A stretch of 64,000 bases of DNA from Candidatus Fermentithermobacillaceae bacterium (GCA_014896535.1 JADBKE010000009.1:21181-85180); one strand, 5' to 3'. Counted from the first letter of the stretch, positions 1-8,987 are shown. Translations and numbers: made by a program. Notes: generated from the letters alone by a model not told the origin.

Positions 1-8
1 GGCCTTTT

Positions 9-641
9 TCAGTCTCCGGAACCCCAAGAAACAGCCATCTCCCGTCCCAACATATTCGACGGGAGCGCCCCTGTATTCCAGTGGGCGACGAGGGCGAGCT
101 CTTTCCGGAGCATGCCGTGAGCTCTTGAGACCCTCGACTTGACCGTCCCCTCCGGGCAACCGAGGAACCCGGCGATTTCTTCATACGACCGGTCGGAGAT
201 GTTCTTTAACAGAAAAGCCTCCCTATAGTGCCGGGGAAGTCGCCCCGCGGCGGCCAGGATCTCGCCAAGAGATTCCTGCTCCTCGAAGATCTCCTCGGGG
301 CCGGGGTCTCCCGATGGAAACTCGACGGCCTTTTCCTCGTCCCCGTCGTTCCACTCGGGCCACGGCACCGTCGGGATCCTCCTCTTTCTCGACCTGTCTA
401 TGCAGACGTTGGTAGCAATGCGATGAAGCCACCGCCCGAAGGAAGCTTCTCCGTTGTAAGAGCTCAACCACTGGTAGGCCCTGAAGAACACCTCTTGAGT
501 AAGGTCCTCTGCGTCTTCCGCATCCCGCACCATCCTGAGGACGTGCCTGAAAATCTGCTTTTGGTACTTCCGCACCAGCGCCGAAAAAGCCTCCTCGTCT
601 CCCTGCTGCGCCATGCGCACCGTTTCGAGTTCTCCCGCCAC
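9..641 (-). CDS. ECF-type RNA polymerase sigma factor
   Basis: A 210-residue sigma-70 family protein that directs RNA polymerase to a dedicated promoter set. Region 2 is seen around residues 25-95 (KYQKQIFRHVLRMV, then DLTQEVFFRAYQWL) and region 4 around 125-185 (LPRHYREAFLLK, then YEEIAGFLGCPEGTVKSRV, the helix-turn-helix). The start is GTG with GGAGGG about 7 nt upstream. The last ~25 residues extend past region 4 and look non-conserved. Its anti-sigma partner would lie downstream on the minus strand, outside the window, so partner and regulon cannot be judged. It is distinct from the second ECF factor at 55385. Confidence 0.9.
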   Translation of the reverse strand: MAGELETVRMAQQGDEEAFSALVRKYQKQIFRHVLRMVRDAEDAEDLTQEVFFRAYQWLSSYNGEASFGRWLHRIATNVCIDRSRKRRIPTVPWPEWNDGDEEKAVEFPSGDPGPEEIFEEQESLGEILAAAGRLPRHYREAFLLKNISDRSYEEIAGFLGCPEGTVKSRVSRAHGMLRKELALVAHWNTGALPSNMLGREMAVSWGSGD

Positions 642-853
642 GGTTCATCCCTCCAGCCGCCTTATGGTCTCTTTCTCGTCCCGATGGTACGGCCTGGAAA
701 ACAACGCCACATCAGCAATTGATGAAGCCGGGATGAGCTTTGTTGCCTAGGCATTTTGGCGGAGAGAAACGATTGCCGGGCGTGTCTGGGATCACCCGGA
801 CCGCATGGCTTTTGCGGGCGAATGCCGCGAGGATGACCCGGCAGAAGGTGACA

Positions 854-2452
854 TCAAATGCCCGGCTTGCGGACGGGAATCCTCGCCGTTACCGTCGTAC
901 CTTTGGACGGCTCCGAATCGATGCGGATGCTTCCGCCGAGAAGCTCGGCCCGCTCATACATTCCCACAAGGCCCATTTGCCCCGCCCTGGCCAGTGACGT
1001 CAGGGAGCCGGGAGGCGAGAAGCCCTGCCCGTTGTCGGCGACGCGGATTTCCACCATATCCTCCCTGAAAGCGAGCATGACCTCGACCGTGGATGCTTTT
1101 GAGTGTTTCATGGCGTTGGCAAGGGCTTCTTGAGTGATCCGGAAGCAGGCGACCTCTATGTCCCGGTCGAGTCTGCGGGGTTCCCCCTCGACCGTCAACT
1201 TTCCCTGGATGCCGGCCTTTTGTACTTGCTCTACCAGCCATTCGACCGCGTAGCTGAGTCCGAAATCGTCGAGGATGGGTGGCCTCAAGTTGCGGGAAAA
1301 TTCCCTGAGGTCCTGGATAGCCCGTTCCACCAACGAGTCGATCTCTTTTAACACCGAAGCTTGCTCTTTCCGATTGCCCAGTTTCTCGAGGAGGTCCAGT
1401 TGCCTTCTCAAAGCCACCAGATACTGTACTGGACCGTCGTGAAGCTCCCTCGCCACCCGCGCTCTTTCCTCTTCCTGGGCAAGCGTGGCCACGGCGAGGT
1501 ACCCACGCATCCGCTCCTCGTTGGACCTGGTTTCATCCAGTTCCTGGCCGCGACGAAGAAGCTCCTCGTGGAGAGCTTTCTCCTGCGAGACATCCCTTGC
1601 GATGCCCTGATGTCTCAAGATTTCGCCCCCGGATACCACCACTGAAGCTCGGACATCCAGGGTGAGCAACCGGCCGTCTTTTCCGGCTATGACCCACTGA
1701 TAATCGAGAAACCTTTCTCCGCTGGAAACTGCCCTCCTCAGGGCCGACACGGTCTGGGCCCAGCTCTCGCCGCTCACGAACTCACCGAAATACCTGCCCA
1801 GCATTTCCTCGGCTTCGTATCCCAGCATATCGCGGCACCTTGGGTTTACGTACAAGAACCGCCCGCCGCCATCGAGGACGAAAACCAGGTCTCTCGCTCC
1901 CTCCATCAGCACCTGGTAACGCTCTTCGGAACGTTCGAGTTCATCCGCGAGGCGAGACTGGAGCGCAACCGCACCCGCTATCGCAGCGATTGCGCCGAGG
2001 ATGCTCAGATCGCCTTCTCCCGGAACCGGGGATCCCGGGAGCGAAGCGTAAGCCACGAGGCCCAAGGTCTCGCCGCGGCTAGTCAGCGGAAACAGGATGA
2101 CTCGCTTGAAGCCGGACGTGTCCAGTAGAGGGTCGACGTCCCCTTCCTCGAGAACCACCGGCCGCGAATCGCCTCGAAGGCACCGCGAAAAACGGGAATC
2201 GCCGTTGACCTTCAGCCTGATATCTTCAGTTTCCAGCAAAGCTTCTGCCCTTCGGGCATCCGAGGCCACGTGGTGTAGGGAATTGGACTTGCCGTCGTAA
2301 AGGAAGATGGAGCACGAATCGACGGGAAGCTTTTCGACGACCATCCGACATATGGAGGCGTAAATCCGTTCGTCCCTATCGATATCGGCCAGATAAGAAA
2401 GGGCTTGAAGAAGGATTTCCCTTTCCAGTTCCGGGTTTTGACTTCGTCCCAA
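854..2452 (-). CDS. Sensor histidine kinase (GAF-PAS-HisKA_3)
   Basis: A 532-residue NarX/DegS-type kinase without obvious membrane segments, so probably a cytoplasmic sensor. A GAF-like domain fills about residues 25-165 and a PAS domain about 175-290 (FVLDGGGRFLYVNPRCRDML). The phosphoacceptor His is in RVARELHDGPVQYL near residue 340. The GHKL ATPase follows, with EALANAMKHS (N box), VADNGQGF (G1) and GLVGMYERAELLGG (G2). The TTG start has GAGGTG about 9 nt upstream. It lies 64 bp upstream of the response regulator on the same strand, so the two form a cognate pair. The signal is unknown; a haem- or redox-sensing PAS/GAF is possible, but no ligand residues can be assigned. Confidence 0.92.
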   Translation of the reverse strand: MGRSQNPELEREILLQALSYLADIDRDERIYASICRMVVEKLPVDSCSIFLYDGKSNSLHHVASDARRAEALLETEDIRLKVNGDSRFSRCLRGDSRPVVLEEGDVDPLLDTSGFKRVILFPLTSRGETLGLVAYASLPGSPVPGEGDLSILGAIAAIAGAVALQSRLADELERSEERYQVLMEGARDLVFVLDGGGRFLYVNPRCRDMLGYEAEEMLGRYFGEFVSGESWAQTVSALRRAVSSGERFLDYQWVIAGKDGRLLTLDVRASVVVSGGEILRHQGIARDVSQEKALHEELLRRGQELDETRSNEERMRGYLAVATLAQEEERARVARELHDGPVQYLVALRRQLDLLEKLGNRKEQASVLKEIDSLVERAIQDLREFSRNLRPPILDDFGLSYAVEWLVEQVQKAGIQGKLTVEGEPRRLDRDIEVACFRITQEALANAMKHSKASTVEVMLAFREDMVEIRVADNGQGFSPPGSLTSLARAGQMGLVGMYERAELLGGSIRIDSEPSKGTTVTARIPVRKPGI

Positions 2453-2516
2453 GTCAGGACACCTCTACAGCTGGCGGGAAGCCGTTATCGACACGATACC
2501 TCCCCGGCGACCCGGG

Positions 2517-3218
2517 TCAGGGAGCCTCTACGTCGGGTGGAGCGATGAGCCCGCGCCGCAACGCCTCCAAAACCGCCTCGGTTCTCGATCCCACCGCCAT
2601 TTTCCCGAAAATGCTGGCCATGTGAGATTGCACGGTCCTGGGACTTATGCCCAGCTCCGACGCTATTTCTTTGTTTGAAAGACCCCTGGATGCCAGCTTC
2701 AGAACCTCGATTTCCTTTTCGGTAAGGGGTGGGCCCGCCCCGGGGCTCCTGGTCGCGCCACTGGAGGCTGACCCCACCGGTCCCGCCAACGCCGAGCGCA
2801 TACCGCGGGAAAAAATCTTCTGAGCCACGGACCGACTGAGCACGGCGTCTCCGGTAGCGGCAGCTCGGATGGCGAGTACGAGCTCCTCTGATCTCGCACT
2901 CTTCAGGATATATCCAGCCGCACCCGACTCGAGTATTGCGGAGATATAGGGTAGGTCATCGTATGCGGTAAGAGCTATGACCGCCGTCTCGGGCAAGATC
3001 GATTTGATTTTCCTCGTGGCTTCGATACCGTTCATGCCCGGCATCGCTATGTCCATCGCGATTACGCGCGGCCGGAGAGACCGGGCTTTTTCCACCGCTT
3101 CAGCGCCGTCCCGAGCCTCCCCGACCACCTCAATGTCGCTTTCCTGCTCCAGCAGCTTTCTCGTCCCCTCGCGGACGATGGCGTGGTCATCGCATATGAG
3201 TACCGTGATCTTGTCCAC
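2517..3218 (-). CDS. NarL/LuxR-family response regulator
   Basis: A 233-residue regulator with an N-terminal receiver (ICDDHAIVREG acidic pair; phosphoacceptor Asp in VIAMDIAMPGMNG near residue 56; the switch residues are in ALTAYDD and ILKSARSEELV). A C-terminal LuxR helix-turn-helix occupies about 165-228 (LTEKEIEVLKLASRGLSNKE, then ISPRTVQSHM). A Gly/Ser/Pro-rich linker joins the two. It is the expected partner of the kinase at 854-2452 and is transcribed just ahead of it. Thirty-three bases separate it from the FMN-binding protein gene upstream, so the three genes probably share a transcript. Confidence 0.95.
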   Translation of the reverse strand: MDKITVLICDDHAIVREGTRKLLEQESDIEVVGEARDGAEAVEKARSLRPRVIAMDIAMPGMNGIEATRKIKSILPETAVIALTAYDDLPYISAILESGAAGYILKSARSEELVLAIRAAATGDAVLSRSVAQKIFSRGMRSALAGPVGSASSGATRSPGAGPPLTEKEIEVLKLASRGLSNKEIASELGISPRTVQSHMASIFGKMAVGSRTEAVLEALRRGLIAPPDVEAP

Positions 3219-3251
3219 GATTTCCCCTCGCCGGACTCACAAGCTGCCTGT

Positions 3252-4058
3252 TCACTTTGTGGCCTTTGACAGAGCGTCTTTCACCGCCTGGATAATGCCC
3301 TTCGATGTGAACGTAGCACCGCTGACTACGTCCACGTCTACCTTTTGACTTTCGATCATGGACTTGGGAACACCCTTTACGGCCTGCGACGCTATATCCG
3401 GGGTATCGGAATGACTGATGACCTCGATCTTAGTTACTTTGCCCCCAGATACCGTGACCGACACTTCGATAGGACCAAAGAGACCATTACCGGTACCCTT
3501 GTAAGTGCCGTCGGGAATAGAAGCCAGATCGATGGGGCGTTCCTCAGATGGCGCAACTACAGGGGTCAGGATTTCCAGAGCTTGGTTTACCCCCGCCTTG
3601 ACGGCTGACGAGGAAACCGTCGCCCCGGAAATACCGTCTACGCCCGAGGTGTCTTTTTTCCCTATGAACCTCTGAAGAAATGCGGGATCTTTCACTCGAG
3701 AACCTATACCGGGCGTCTCCGAAAGGGACAAAATCGTGAGGGAAGCTATCTTCCCCTCTTTATCGACGCCAACCATCATCTGGATGGGCGATTGGCCGAA
3801 ACCCGACGCGCTGACGCGCATAGCGGCACCCACGACCTCTTCCCCTGCTTTGCCTATCCAGAACGTATTCCCCTTTTCGTCGGTAACCTCCTGAATCAAC
3901 TCGGCACCGGGTATGGCGGCCTTGGCCGCGTTCAACAAGTCTTCTTTCTCCCTGCGCTCGATTACCGGCTTGGTCATAGCGTAGACGGCCGCCAAACCGC
4001 CACCGGCAACCGCGCATATGATCATGAGTATGAGTCCCAGTTTAAGGCTGCTCTTCAT
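3252..4058 (-). CDS. Membrane-anchored double FMN-binding domain protein
   Basis: A 268-residue protein with one N-terminal membrane helix (about residues 7-28) and two FMN_bind domains facing outward. Each domain has the [S/T]GAT motif used for covalent FMN attachment through Thr by ApbE: DGISGATVSS near residue 145 and VVSGATFTS near 250. The first domain resembles RnfG/NqrC (an ETPGIG motif is present); the second is the short FMN_bind type. Such proteins pass electrons at the membrane surface. GGGAGGAG precedes the ATG. The gene is followed by a two-component pair, which suggests redox-linked signalling, but that link is inference. No other Rnf subunits are in the window. Confidence 0.88.
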   Translation of the reverse strand: MKSSLKLGLILMIICAVAGGGLAAVYAMTKPVIERREKEDLLNAAKAAIPGAELIQEVTDEKGNTFWIGKAGEEVVGAAMRVSASGFGQSPIQMMVGVDKEGKIASLTILSLSETPGIGSRVKDPAFLQRFIGKKDTSGVDGISGATVSSSAVKAGVNQALEILTPVVAPSEERPIDLASIPDGTYKGTGNGLFGPIEVSVTVSGGKVTKIEVISHSDTPDIASQAVKGVPKSMIESQKVDVDVVSGATFTSKGIIQAVKDALSKATK

Positions 4059-4114
4059 AAACGGTCTCCTCCCAAAAAGGTCGTGTGCACCGCTCCGTTT
4101 GAGCTTTCGGCGTC

Positions 4115-4143
4115 ATAATAGCATACAGATCCCGTTTAGTGAA
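4115..4143 (-). promoter_or_regulatory. Sigma-A-type promoter for the FMN-binding/two-component operon
   Basis: On the minus strand TTCACT (-35, 4143-4138), a 17-nt spacer, then TATTAT (-10, 4120-4115). Transcription would start near 4108, giving a leader of about 50 nt before the ATG at 4058. Found by eye, not tested. Confidence 0.5.
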
Positions 4144-4275
4144 CCGCTGACCTACGATTCGAGGCAGCTAACCGCGGCCAGGCGCACTGTAACTTCGGCC
4201 ATTCCCAGGTGAGCGGGAGGACTTTCCGGAGGCAGAACCGAATTCCGCAGTGAACTCCGCAGGGAGGTGTCGTAC

Positions 4276-5118
4276 ATGCGTAATACGGAGGTATGGAGCG
4301 GTATTCTGCTGGGAGCCGTTGCCCTCTTTTTTTACGCCCGGCAGGCGAAGGACTGGAAAACGCTGCATCCCTACAGGCGCATGGGGATAGCCGTTGGCGT
4401 GGTCACCGTGGTCGTCGCCGCCGCGGTCTCAACTCTCAACATCCCCTGGGTTGGCCGTTACGTGCTGGGCTCCATCATCGCAGGATTCCTGAGCTACGGC
4501 GCGCTTTACGCGCTGAGTGTGAAGAGGCACGAAAAAGCCCTTTCCTCCTTCGCCGACGCCGTCGGCATGAGGGCCATCAATAATCCTCAGGAAGAATCAT
4601 CCGACCCCGACCTTTTCAACATCAAGAAGTGGCTGGATAAGGACATATACAAATGGAAAGTAGGCGGAACATACCCCGCTCTCGTCAAGAAGGAGGGAGA
4701 CTGGGTTTACGTGGTGAGGGTGCCCAAGGCTCTCGACTTCGATTACGCTGCCCCGGAGGCCACCTGTTTCGCGGCGGTCAGAAAGATACCCTTCAATACC
4801 CTCACGCTCGTGGAGAGAAGTCGCGCATCCCGCCAGCCGAAAAAACTATTCATCACGGGGGATGACTCTTTCGATTCCCGGTTCTTCCTGTCTGCCGCCC
4901 AGTCGTCCGACGCAGAAACCCTGTTCACGCCACCGGTCAGGGAGTTCTTTCGCGCGATGAAGGAATTCCCCGGGACGCTGCGGATCGAACATTACGGCGT
5001 CTACTACTACGTGCCGGGGAGAGTCCAAACTCAGGAAGAGGTCCAGGAGGGGCTGCGCGTCGTCGGTCAGGTATGCCGGTGGGTGGAAGAAAGCATGAAA
5101 GGTTCCCGGTCGTCGTAA
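4276..5118 (+). CDS. Hypothetical membrane protein with C-terminal soluble domain
   Basis: I do not recognise a family. The protein has about 280 residues with three predicted membrane helices in the first ~90 (around 5-20, 38-56 and 64-85), followed by a mixed alpha/beta domain of about 190 residues with many charged residues. ATG at 4276 is chosen because AGGGAGG at 4261-4267 sits about 8 nt upstream; an in-frame GTG at 4267 falls inside that Shine-Dalgarno site. It is followed 77 bp later by the YkvI-like transporter gene on the same strand, so co-expression is possible. Confidence 0.75.
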   Translation: MRNTEVWSGILLGAVALFFYARQAKDWKTLHPYRRMGIAVGVVTVVVAAAVSTLNIPWVGRYVLGSIIAGFLSYGALYALSVKRHEKALSSFADAVGMRAINNPQEESSDPDLFNIKKWLDKDIYKWKVGGTYPALVKKEGDWVYVVRVPKALDFDYAAPEATCFAAVRKIPFNTLTLVERSRASRQPKKLFITGDDSFDSRFFLSAAQSSDAETLFTPPVREFFRAMKEFPGTLRIEHYGVYYYVPGRVQTQEEVQEGLRVVGQVCRWVEESMKGSRSS

Positions 5119-5195
5119 CACTATCCTAGCGCCAAAATGCCCCCGGAACCGCGCGCTGGGGGCCAAAGGAGACGGGCACCGATGGGAAAGCGCCG

Positions 5196-6284
5196 ATGCC
5201 GGACCGAATGATGCGTGACAAAGAAACGTCCAACACATCGAGCATCCCGTGGCTGGCCGCGGCCCTGGCCTACGTGGGAACCGTCGTAGGGGCGGGTTTC
5301 GCCTCCGGACAAGAAGTCCTTCAGTTTTTCGGTCTCCTGGGTCCCTCGGGGATAGCAGGCATCGCCCTTGCCGTTGCGGGATTCGCCTTTTTCGGATACG
5401 TCATAATGGCCCTCGGTCGGACGGAACGCGCCGCTTCCCACCTGCCGGTGATAAGGTCAGCGGTGGGGAACGTTTTGACACCTTTTGTCGATTTGGTAGT
5501 CACCTTCTTTCTTTTCGGCGCCACCTGCGCCATGTTCGCAGGCGCAGGTTCCGTGCTGCACCAGGAGTTCGGTCTCCCGTGGGTCTGGGGAGCCGGGGCG
5601 ATGGCCGCGGCCAGCGTCCTTACGGTAGTCTTCGGACTCAGGGGCGTGGTATCGTCCCTCAGCGCCGTCGCGCCGGTCCTCATCGGAGCAGTGATTCTCG
5701 TAAGCGCAAAAGCCACGTCGCTTCGGGGGCTTAAACTGCCGTCTCCGCCTCCGGGACACGGTCCGGTGCTGCCGGGATGGTTCGTATCCGGGGCCGCTTA
5801 CGTATCGTACAACATCATAATGGCTGTGCCGGTGCTGGCCGCGATGGGGGCCAGGACGGGCACATCTGGTGACCTGCGAAGGTCTTCTTTCGCAGGGGCT
5901 TTCGGCCTTGGCCTCTGCCTTCTCGCCGTCTACTTGGCCCTGGTGTCGAACTTCCCCAATTCGCTGGGGTACGAAGTTCCCATGGCCCGGCTCGCTGAAC
6001 TCGTCCACCCCTCGGGAAAGCTGATTTACTCCGCCGTCTTCCTTCTCGAGGTTTACACCACGGCGGTGGCGGATCTCTTCGGCTTTGCCTCCCGCTTGAG
6101 AACCGAAGGTACAACCGCCTTCAAGCTGGTGGTATTCGGGTCCGCCTTGGTGGCGCTCGCCGTGGCGAGAACCGGATTTTCCAACCTGGTCCGGACGGTT
6201 TATCCTCTTGCGGGTCTCACCGGGCTCCTGTTTCTCGCAGGGCTCGTCCGGACGGCAGCGCGTCAAGCCCACCGGGACCGTTAA
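5196..6284 (+). CDS. YkvI-like integral membrane transporter (APC superfamily)
   Basis: About 360 residues and roughly ten hydrophobic helices. The N-terminal signature TVVGAGFASGQEVLQFFG matches the YkvI family, distant relatives of the APC/LeuT-fold transporters in which the broken first helix (GAGFASG) binds substrate. The substrate is unknown. The start is uncertain: ATG 5196 lacks a good ribosome site, while a nine-codon upstream ORF (ATG 5182, good AAAGGAG at 5165-5171) ends with TGA at 5209-5211, overlapping the in-frame ATGs at 5208 and 5211. Translation may therefore begin at 5208 or 5211 by coupling. Confidence 0.85.
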   Translation: MPDRMMRDKETSNTSSIPWLAAALAYVGTVVGAGFASGQEVLQFFGLLGPSGIAGIALAVAGFAFFGYVIMALGRTERAASHLPVIRSAVGNVLTPFVDLVVTFFLFGATCAMFAGAGSVLHQEFGLPWVWGAGAMAAASVLTVVFGLRGVVSSLSAVAPVLIGAVILVSAKATSLRGLKLPSPPPGHGPVLPGWFVSGAAYVSYNIIMAVPVLAAMGARTGTSGDLRRSSFAGAFGLGLCLLAVYLALVSNFPNSLGYEVPMARLAELVHPSGKLIYSAVFLLEVYTTAVADLFGFASRLRTEGTTAFKLVVFGSALVALAVARTGFSNLVRTVYPLAGLTGLLFLAGLVRTAARQAHRDR

Positions 6285-6324
6285 AAACAAAGGGTTCGGC
6301 GACGAGGCTTCGAACGCCGAACCC
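6282..6324 (-). terminator. Intrinsic terminator between convergent genes
   Basis: A perfect 9-bp stem, GGGTTCGGC (6292-6300) with GCCGAACCC (6316-6324), 15-nt loop. Reading on the minus strand it is followed by TTTGTTTTTAA, so it ends the lipoprotein gene at 6350. It may also stop the plus-strand transporter transcript, though the U tract on that side is poor. Confidence 0.8.
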
Positions 6325-6349
6325 GCATCCTTTACGAGGACAGCAAGCC

Positions 6350-7420
6350 TCACTTGCCTCCAAACATCACCGGCACCAAGAGTTCTTCCACTCTCGAGCC
6401 GTCTTTAGGAGAAGAAGTGGTGAAGATGATGCTGCCGAAGGGATTCGTCGGCGCCTTCAAATCCATCCACACGTCGAAGTCTCCCCACTCCGGTGCACCT
6501 GCGGATGCGGTCACGGTTTTCTTTCCCAGAATGTCGTGACCGTCCTCGATCTCCACCATTAGAGTGGCCTCCCATACCCGCGCTTTGCCTACCAGCCTCA
6601 CCCGTTCGGTTAGGACGGAGCCAGCTTCGGGCTGAAAGAGGATGACGTTTTGCCCCACGGAGGCCATGGGAACCCGCGCGGCCTTTTCGCCCGTGCCGGT
6701 AGGAACCTCGAACTCCACCTCGACCGGCACCTTAGCCGACACTGTGTATGCCTGATAAGGATAGCTCGCTACCTTTGCCTCGTCCCCCGCAGGGGGCCTG
6801 AGGTTGAATTTGAGCAAAGCTCTGTTGACGTTCGACCCGGCCGCCGGTCCCCATACCACCCCCATGAGTTCCAGGGAATAACCCGCAGTGGGAACCTCTC
6901 CGCCGCATACCACGAGGAAGTACTTTCCGCCCCGCTCAAAGAACATCGCCACGGGATTGGCCGTCCTGGTGAGCGAAGGGAGCCAGCTTTCCAGTTCCTT
7001 ATCGTCGATCCCCGGCGTGAATACTGGAGGGAGCAAAGAGGCCAGGGACTTCAGGGCGGCAGACAGGTCCCCCTGGAACACCCGGCGAGTCCCCTGCGAA
7101 CTTACAAAGGCAAGATACTTTCCTGCGGAGTCGTAGTAGATCTTTCCGTTCTCCGTCGTGACAACGTAATCGGCCTCGGTTTCGGGCTTGACGTCTCCGG
7201 GGTCCTTTACCGGTTTAGCAGCCTTCAAAGCGTTCAGGAGCTCCTGGGGTTCGGGGACTGGCACGCTGTTTCCCCATCTATCGCCCACGTAAATCCTCCC
7301 TTTGCTCGCTCCGCTCAAAGAGACAAGGTCCTTAGACGCGCACGCCACAAGAGAAACCGAAAAACACAGAACCGCCATGGCAACCAGCGTCGCCGAAAGC
7401 CACGAAGCTTTCTTTTTCAC
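6350..7420 (-). CDS. Secreted lipoprotein with Gmad2 (germination-associated) domain
   Basis: About 356 residues. A lipoprotein signal peptide ends in the lipobox LVAC near residue 28. The middle (about 175-230) has a GerMN-like stretch (NRALLKFNLRPPAGDE), and the last ~100 residues form an immunoglobulin-like Gmad2 domain (RVRLVGKARVWEATLMVEI). These domains are found in spore-germination and sporulation lipoproteins of Bacillota. GTG at 7420 is chosen because GGAGG (7429-7433) is 8 nt upstream; the ATG at 7426 is only 2 nt from it. A promoter with an overlapping dyad lies upstream (7488-7527). Exact role unknown. Confidence 0.75.
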   Translation of the reverse strand: MKKKASWLSATLVAMAVLCFSVSLVACASKDLVSLSGASKGRIYVGDRWGNSVPVPEPQELLNALKAAKPVKDPGDVKPETEADYVVTTENGKIYYDSAGKYLAFVSSQGTRRVFQGDLSAALKSLASLLPPVFTPGIDDKELESWLPSLTRTANPVAMFFERGGKYFLVVCGGEVPTAGYSLELMGVVWGPAAGSNVNRALLKFNLRPPAGDEAKVASYPYQAYTVSAKVPVEVEFEVPTGTGEKAARVPMASVGQNVILFQPEAGSVLTERVRLVGKARVWEATLMVEIEDGHDILGKKTVTASAGAPEWGDFDVWMDLKAPTNPFGSIIFTTSSPKDGSRVEELLVPVMFGGK

Positions 7421-7487
7421 CGTCATCGCCTCCGAGGTATATTGACGAAATCCAGAGCCTGGAGTTCCTTCTGGAATCCTTTGCCGT

Positions 7488-7527
7488 GCGTGTCACGATT
7501 ATACCCAACCCGTGGCACGCAACGCAA
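7488..7527 (-). promoter_or_regulatory. Promoter with overlapping inverted repeat for the Gmad2 lipoprotein gene
   Basis: On the minus strand TTGCGT, 18-nt spacer, TATAAT (-10 at 7503-7498). A near-perfect 10-bp inverted repeat, GCGTGCCACG (7520-7511) and CGTGACACGC (7497-7488), with a 13-bp spacer brackets the -10. This could be an operator or an RNA hairpin at the end of the lysA transcript; there is no U tract, so a terminator is less likely. Confidence 0.45.
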
Positions 7528-7550
7528 ACGATCCAGTTCGACGGAGGCCT

Positions 7551-8915
7551 TCAAAACGGTCCCATATTGGAGGCAAGGGCGAGACGGTCAGTCCCTTCGA
7601 TCTGCTCGTCCAGAAGGTCCCTGTACGTTTGCCTGCGCACAACGGGAAAAGCCCTACCTTCCCAGACGTGCACCACGGCCGGCCTCGGGAGGGCATTGTA
7701 GTTGGACGACATCGAGTAGTGGTAGGCGCCGGTCACCATGACCGCGAGGATATCTCCGGTTTTCACCAGCGGGAGAAACGCCTCTTCTATGAGGGTATCG
7801 CCCTCCTCGCAATTCTTCCCCACCACCCTGTAGGATAGCTGGCCTTCCCGGGCCTGGCGCGCAAGAAGGCACCGGTACTTAGCGGAATAGAGCATGGGCC
7901 GGGGGTTGTCGGCCATGCCCCCGTCGACAGCCAGGAGTCTCTGCCCCGAAGGGAGCCTTTTGATGGTGCCGACCTTGTACAAAGTTATCCCGGCTTGAGC
8001 TACTATGGATCTCCCCGGTTCGATGAAGATTCGGGGGCAGGGCAATCCGAGACTACTCAACCGCTCCCGAAAAGATCCCACCAGTGCCTCGCAGTAGTCT
8101 TTGACGGAAAGCTCCTTGTCCTCCGGCACGTAAGCTACACCCAGCCCTCCTCCCAGATCGCACTCTTCCGGGAGGACGCCCGTGGCTTTGACGCAATCAT
8201 CGTAAATCTCCGCCATAGTGTTGCCCGCCAGCTCAAACCACCTTCTCTCGAAGATTTGCGAACCGACGTGGCAATGGAAGCCCATGAACCGGACGTTTCT
8301 CATCTTAAGCGCCAGGCGGACCGCCTCGATGTGAGCACCGCGATAAACCGGGATACCGAACTTGGAATCGATTCGCCCGGTCGCCAGAGCCTTGTGGGTG
8401 TGAGGGTCGATTCCCGGGGCAACTCGTATGAGCACCGGCTGGGTCCTTCCTAAAGCAGAAGCGATCCCCTGGATTCGCTTGATTTCGGGTAAGTTGTCCG
8501 CGACGATCCTTCCTACTCCGTTCTTTATCGCCATTTTCAACTCTTCCGGGCTCTTGTTATTGCCGTGAAACAAAATGCGCTCCGGGGGGAAACCCGCCTT
8601 CATCGCCAGGAAGAACTCCCCCGCGGAAGCCACGTCCAGCCACAGACCTTCCTCATAGGCGATTCGGGCCATCCTCAGAGAGAGATAAGCTTTGCTGGCG
8701 TACGCCACATCTGCCGGAACCGAAACGCGTCGCAATTCCTTCAGGTATTCCCGGGCCTTCCAGCGGATGGCGTCTTCCACGTACACGTAGAGGGGTGTTC
8801 CGAATATCCTGGCCAGGTCGAGCGCCCTCAGTCCTCCCACCAGGAGTTCCCCACCGGGGCCGACTTCGATGCCGGCGTAAAGTTGCAATGGGGGGTCATC
8901 ATCAGATGGTGCCAT
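7551..8915 (-). CDS. lysA: Diaminopimelate decarboxylase
   Basis: 454 residues, a PLP enzyme that decarboxylates meso-diaminopimelate to L-lysine, the last step of lysine synthesis. The PLP lysine is in AYASKAYLS near residue 60; HCHVGSQIF, the glycine-rich ECDLGGGLGVAY, EPGRSIVA and the C-terminal GAYHYSMSSNYN are typical. The usual CES.D motif reads KNCEEGDTL here. ATG 8915 is preferred over far upstream in-frame codons because it matches the family's length, has GGAGATGAGAG upstream and lies downstream of a clear promoter (8988-9016). Together with the meso-DAP dehydrogenase at 49073 it implies the one-step dehydrogenase route to DAP. Confidence 0.95.
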   Translation of the reverse strand: MAPSDDDPPLQLYAGIEVGPGGELLVGGLRALDLARIFGTPLYVYVEDAIRWKAREYLKELRRVSVPADVAYASKAYLSLRMARIAYEEGLWLDVASAGEFFLAMKAGFPPERILFHGNNKSPEELKMAIKNGVGRIVADNLPEIKRIQGIASALGRTQPVLIRVAPGIDPHTHKALATGRIDSKFGIPVYRGAHIEAVRLALKMRNVRFMGFHCHVGSQIFERRWFELAGNTMAEIYDDCVKATGVLPEECDLGGGLGVAYVPEDKELSVKDYCEALVGSFRERLSSLGLPCPRIFIEPGRSIVAQAGITLYKVGTIKRLPSGQRLLAVDGGMADNPRPMLYSAKYRCLLARQAREGQLSYRVVGKNCEEGDTLIEEAFLPLVKTGDILAVMVTGAYHYSMSSNYNALPRPAVVHVWEGRAFPVVRRQTYRDLLDEQIEGTDRLALASNMGPF

Positions 8916-8987
8916 CGTTCGTCTCTCATCTCCAAGTACCGTTACCCCCGTCGCAGCAGCGGGAACAGGGGAACGGGAGTTTCGTTG

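Noticed and set aside
5457..6353. 298-codon open frame on the minus strand
   Set aside because: Antisense to the YkvI-like gene and spans the terminator at 6282-6324; composition not protein-like.
8916..8987. Possible lysine riboswitch before lysA
   Set aside because: The predicted leader is only about 65 nt, too short for the ~170-nt aptamer, and no conserved core was seen.
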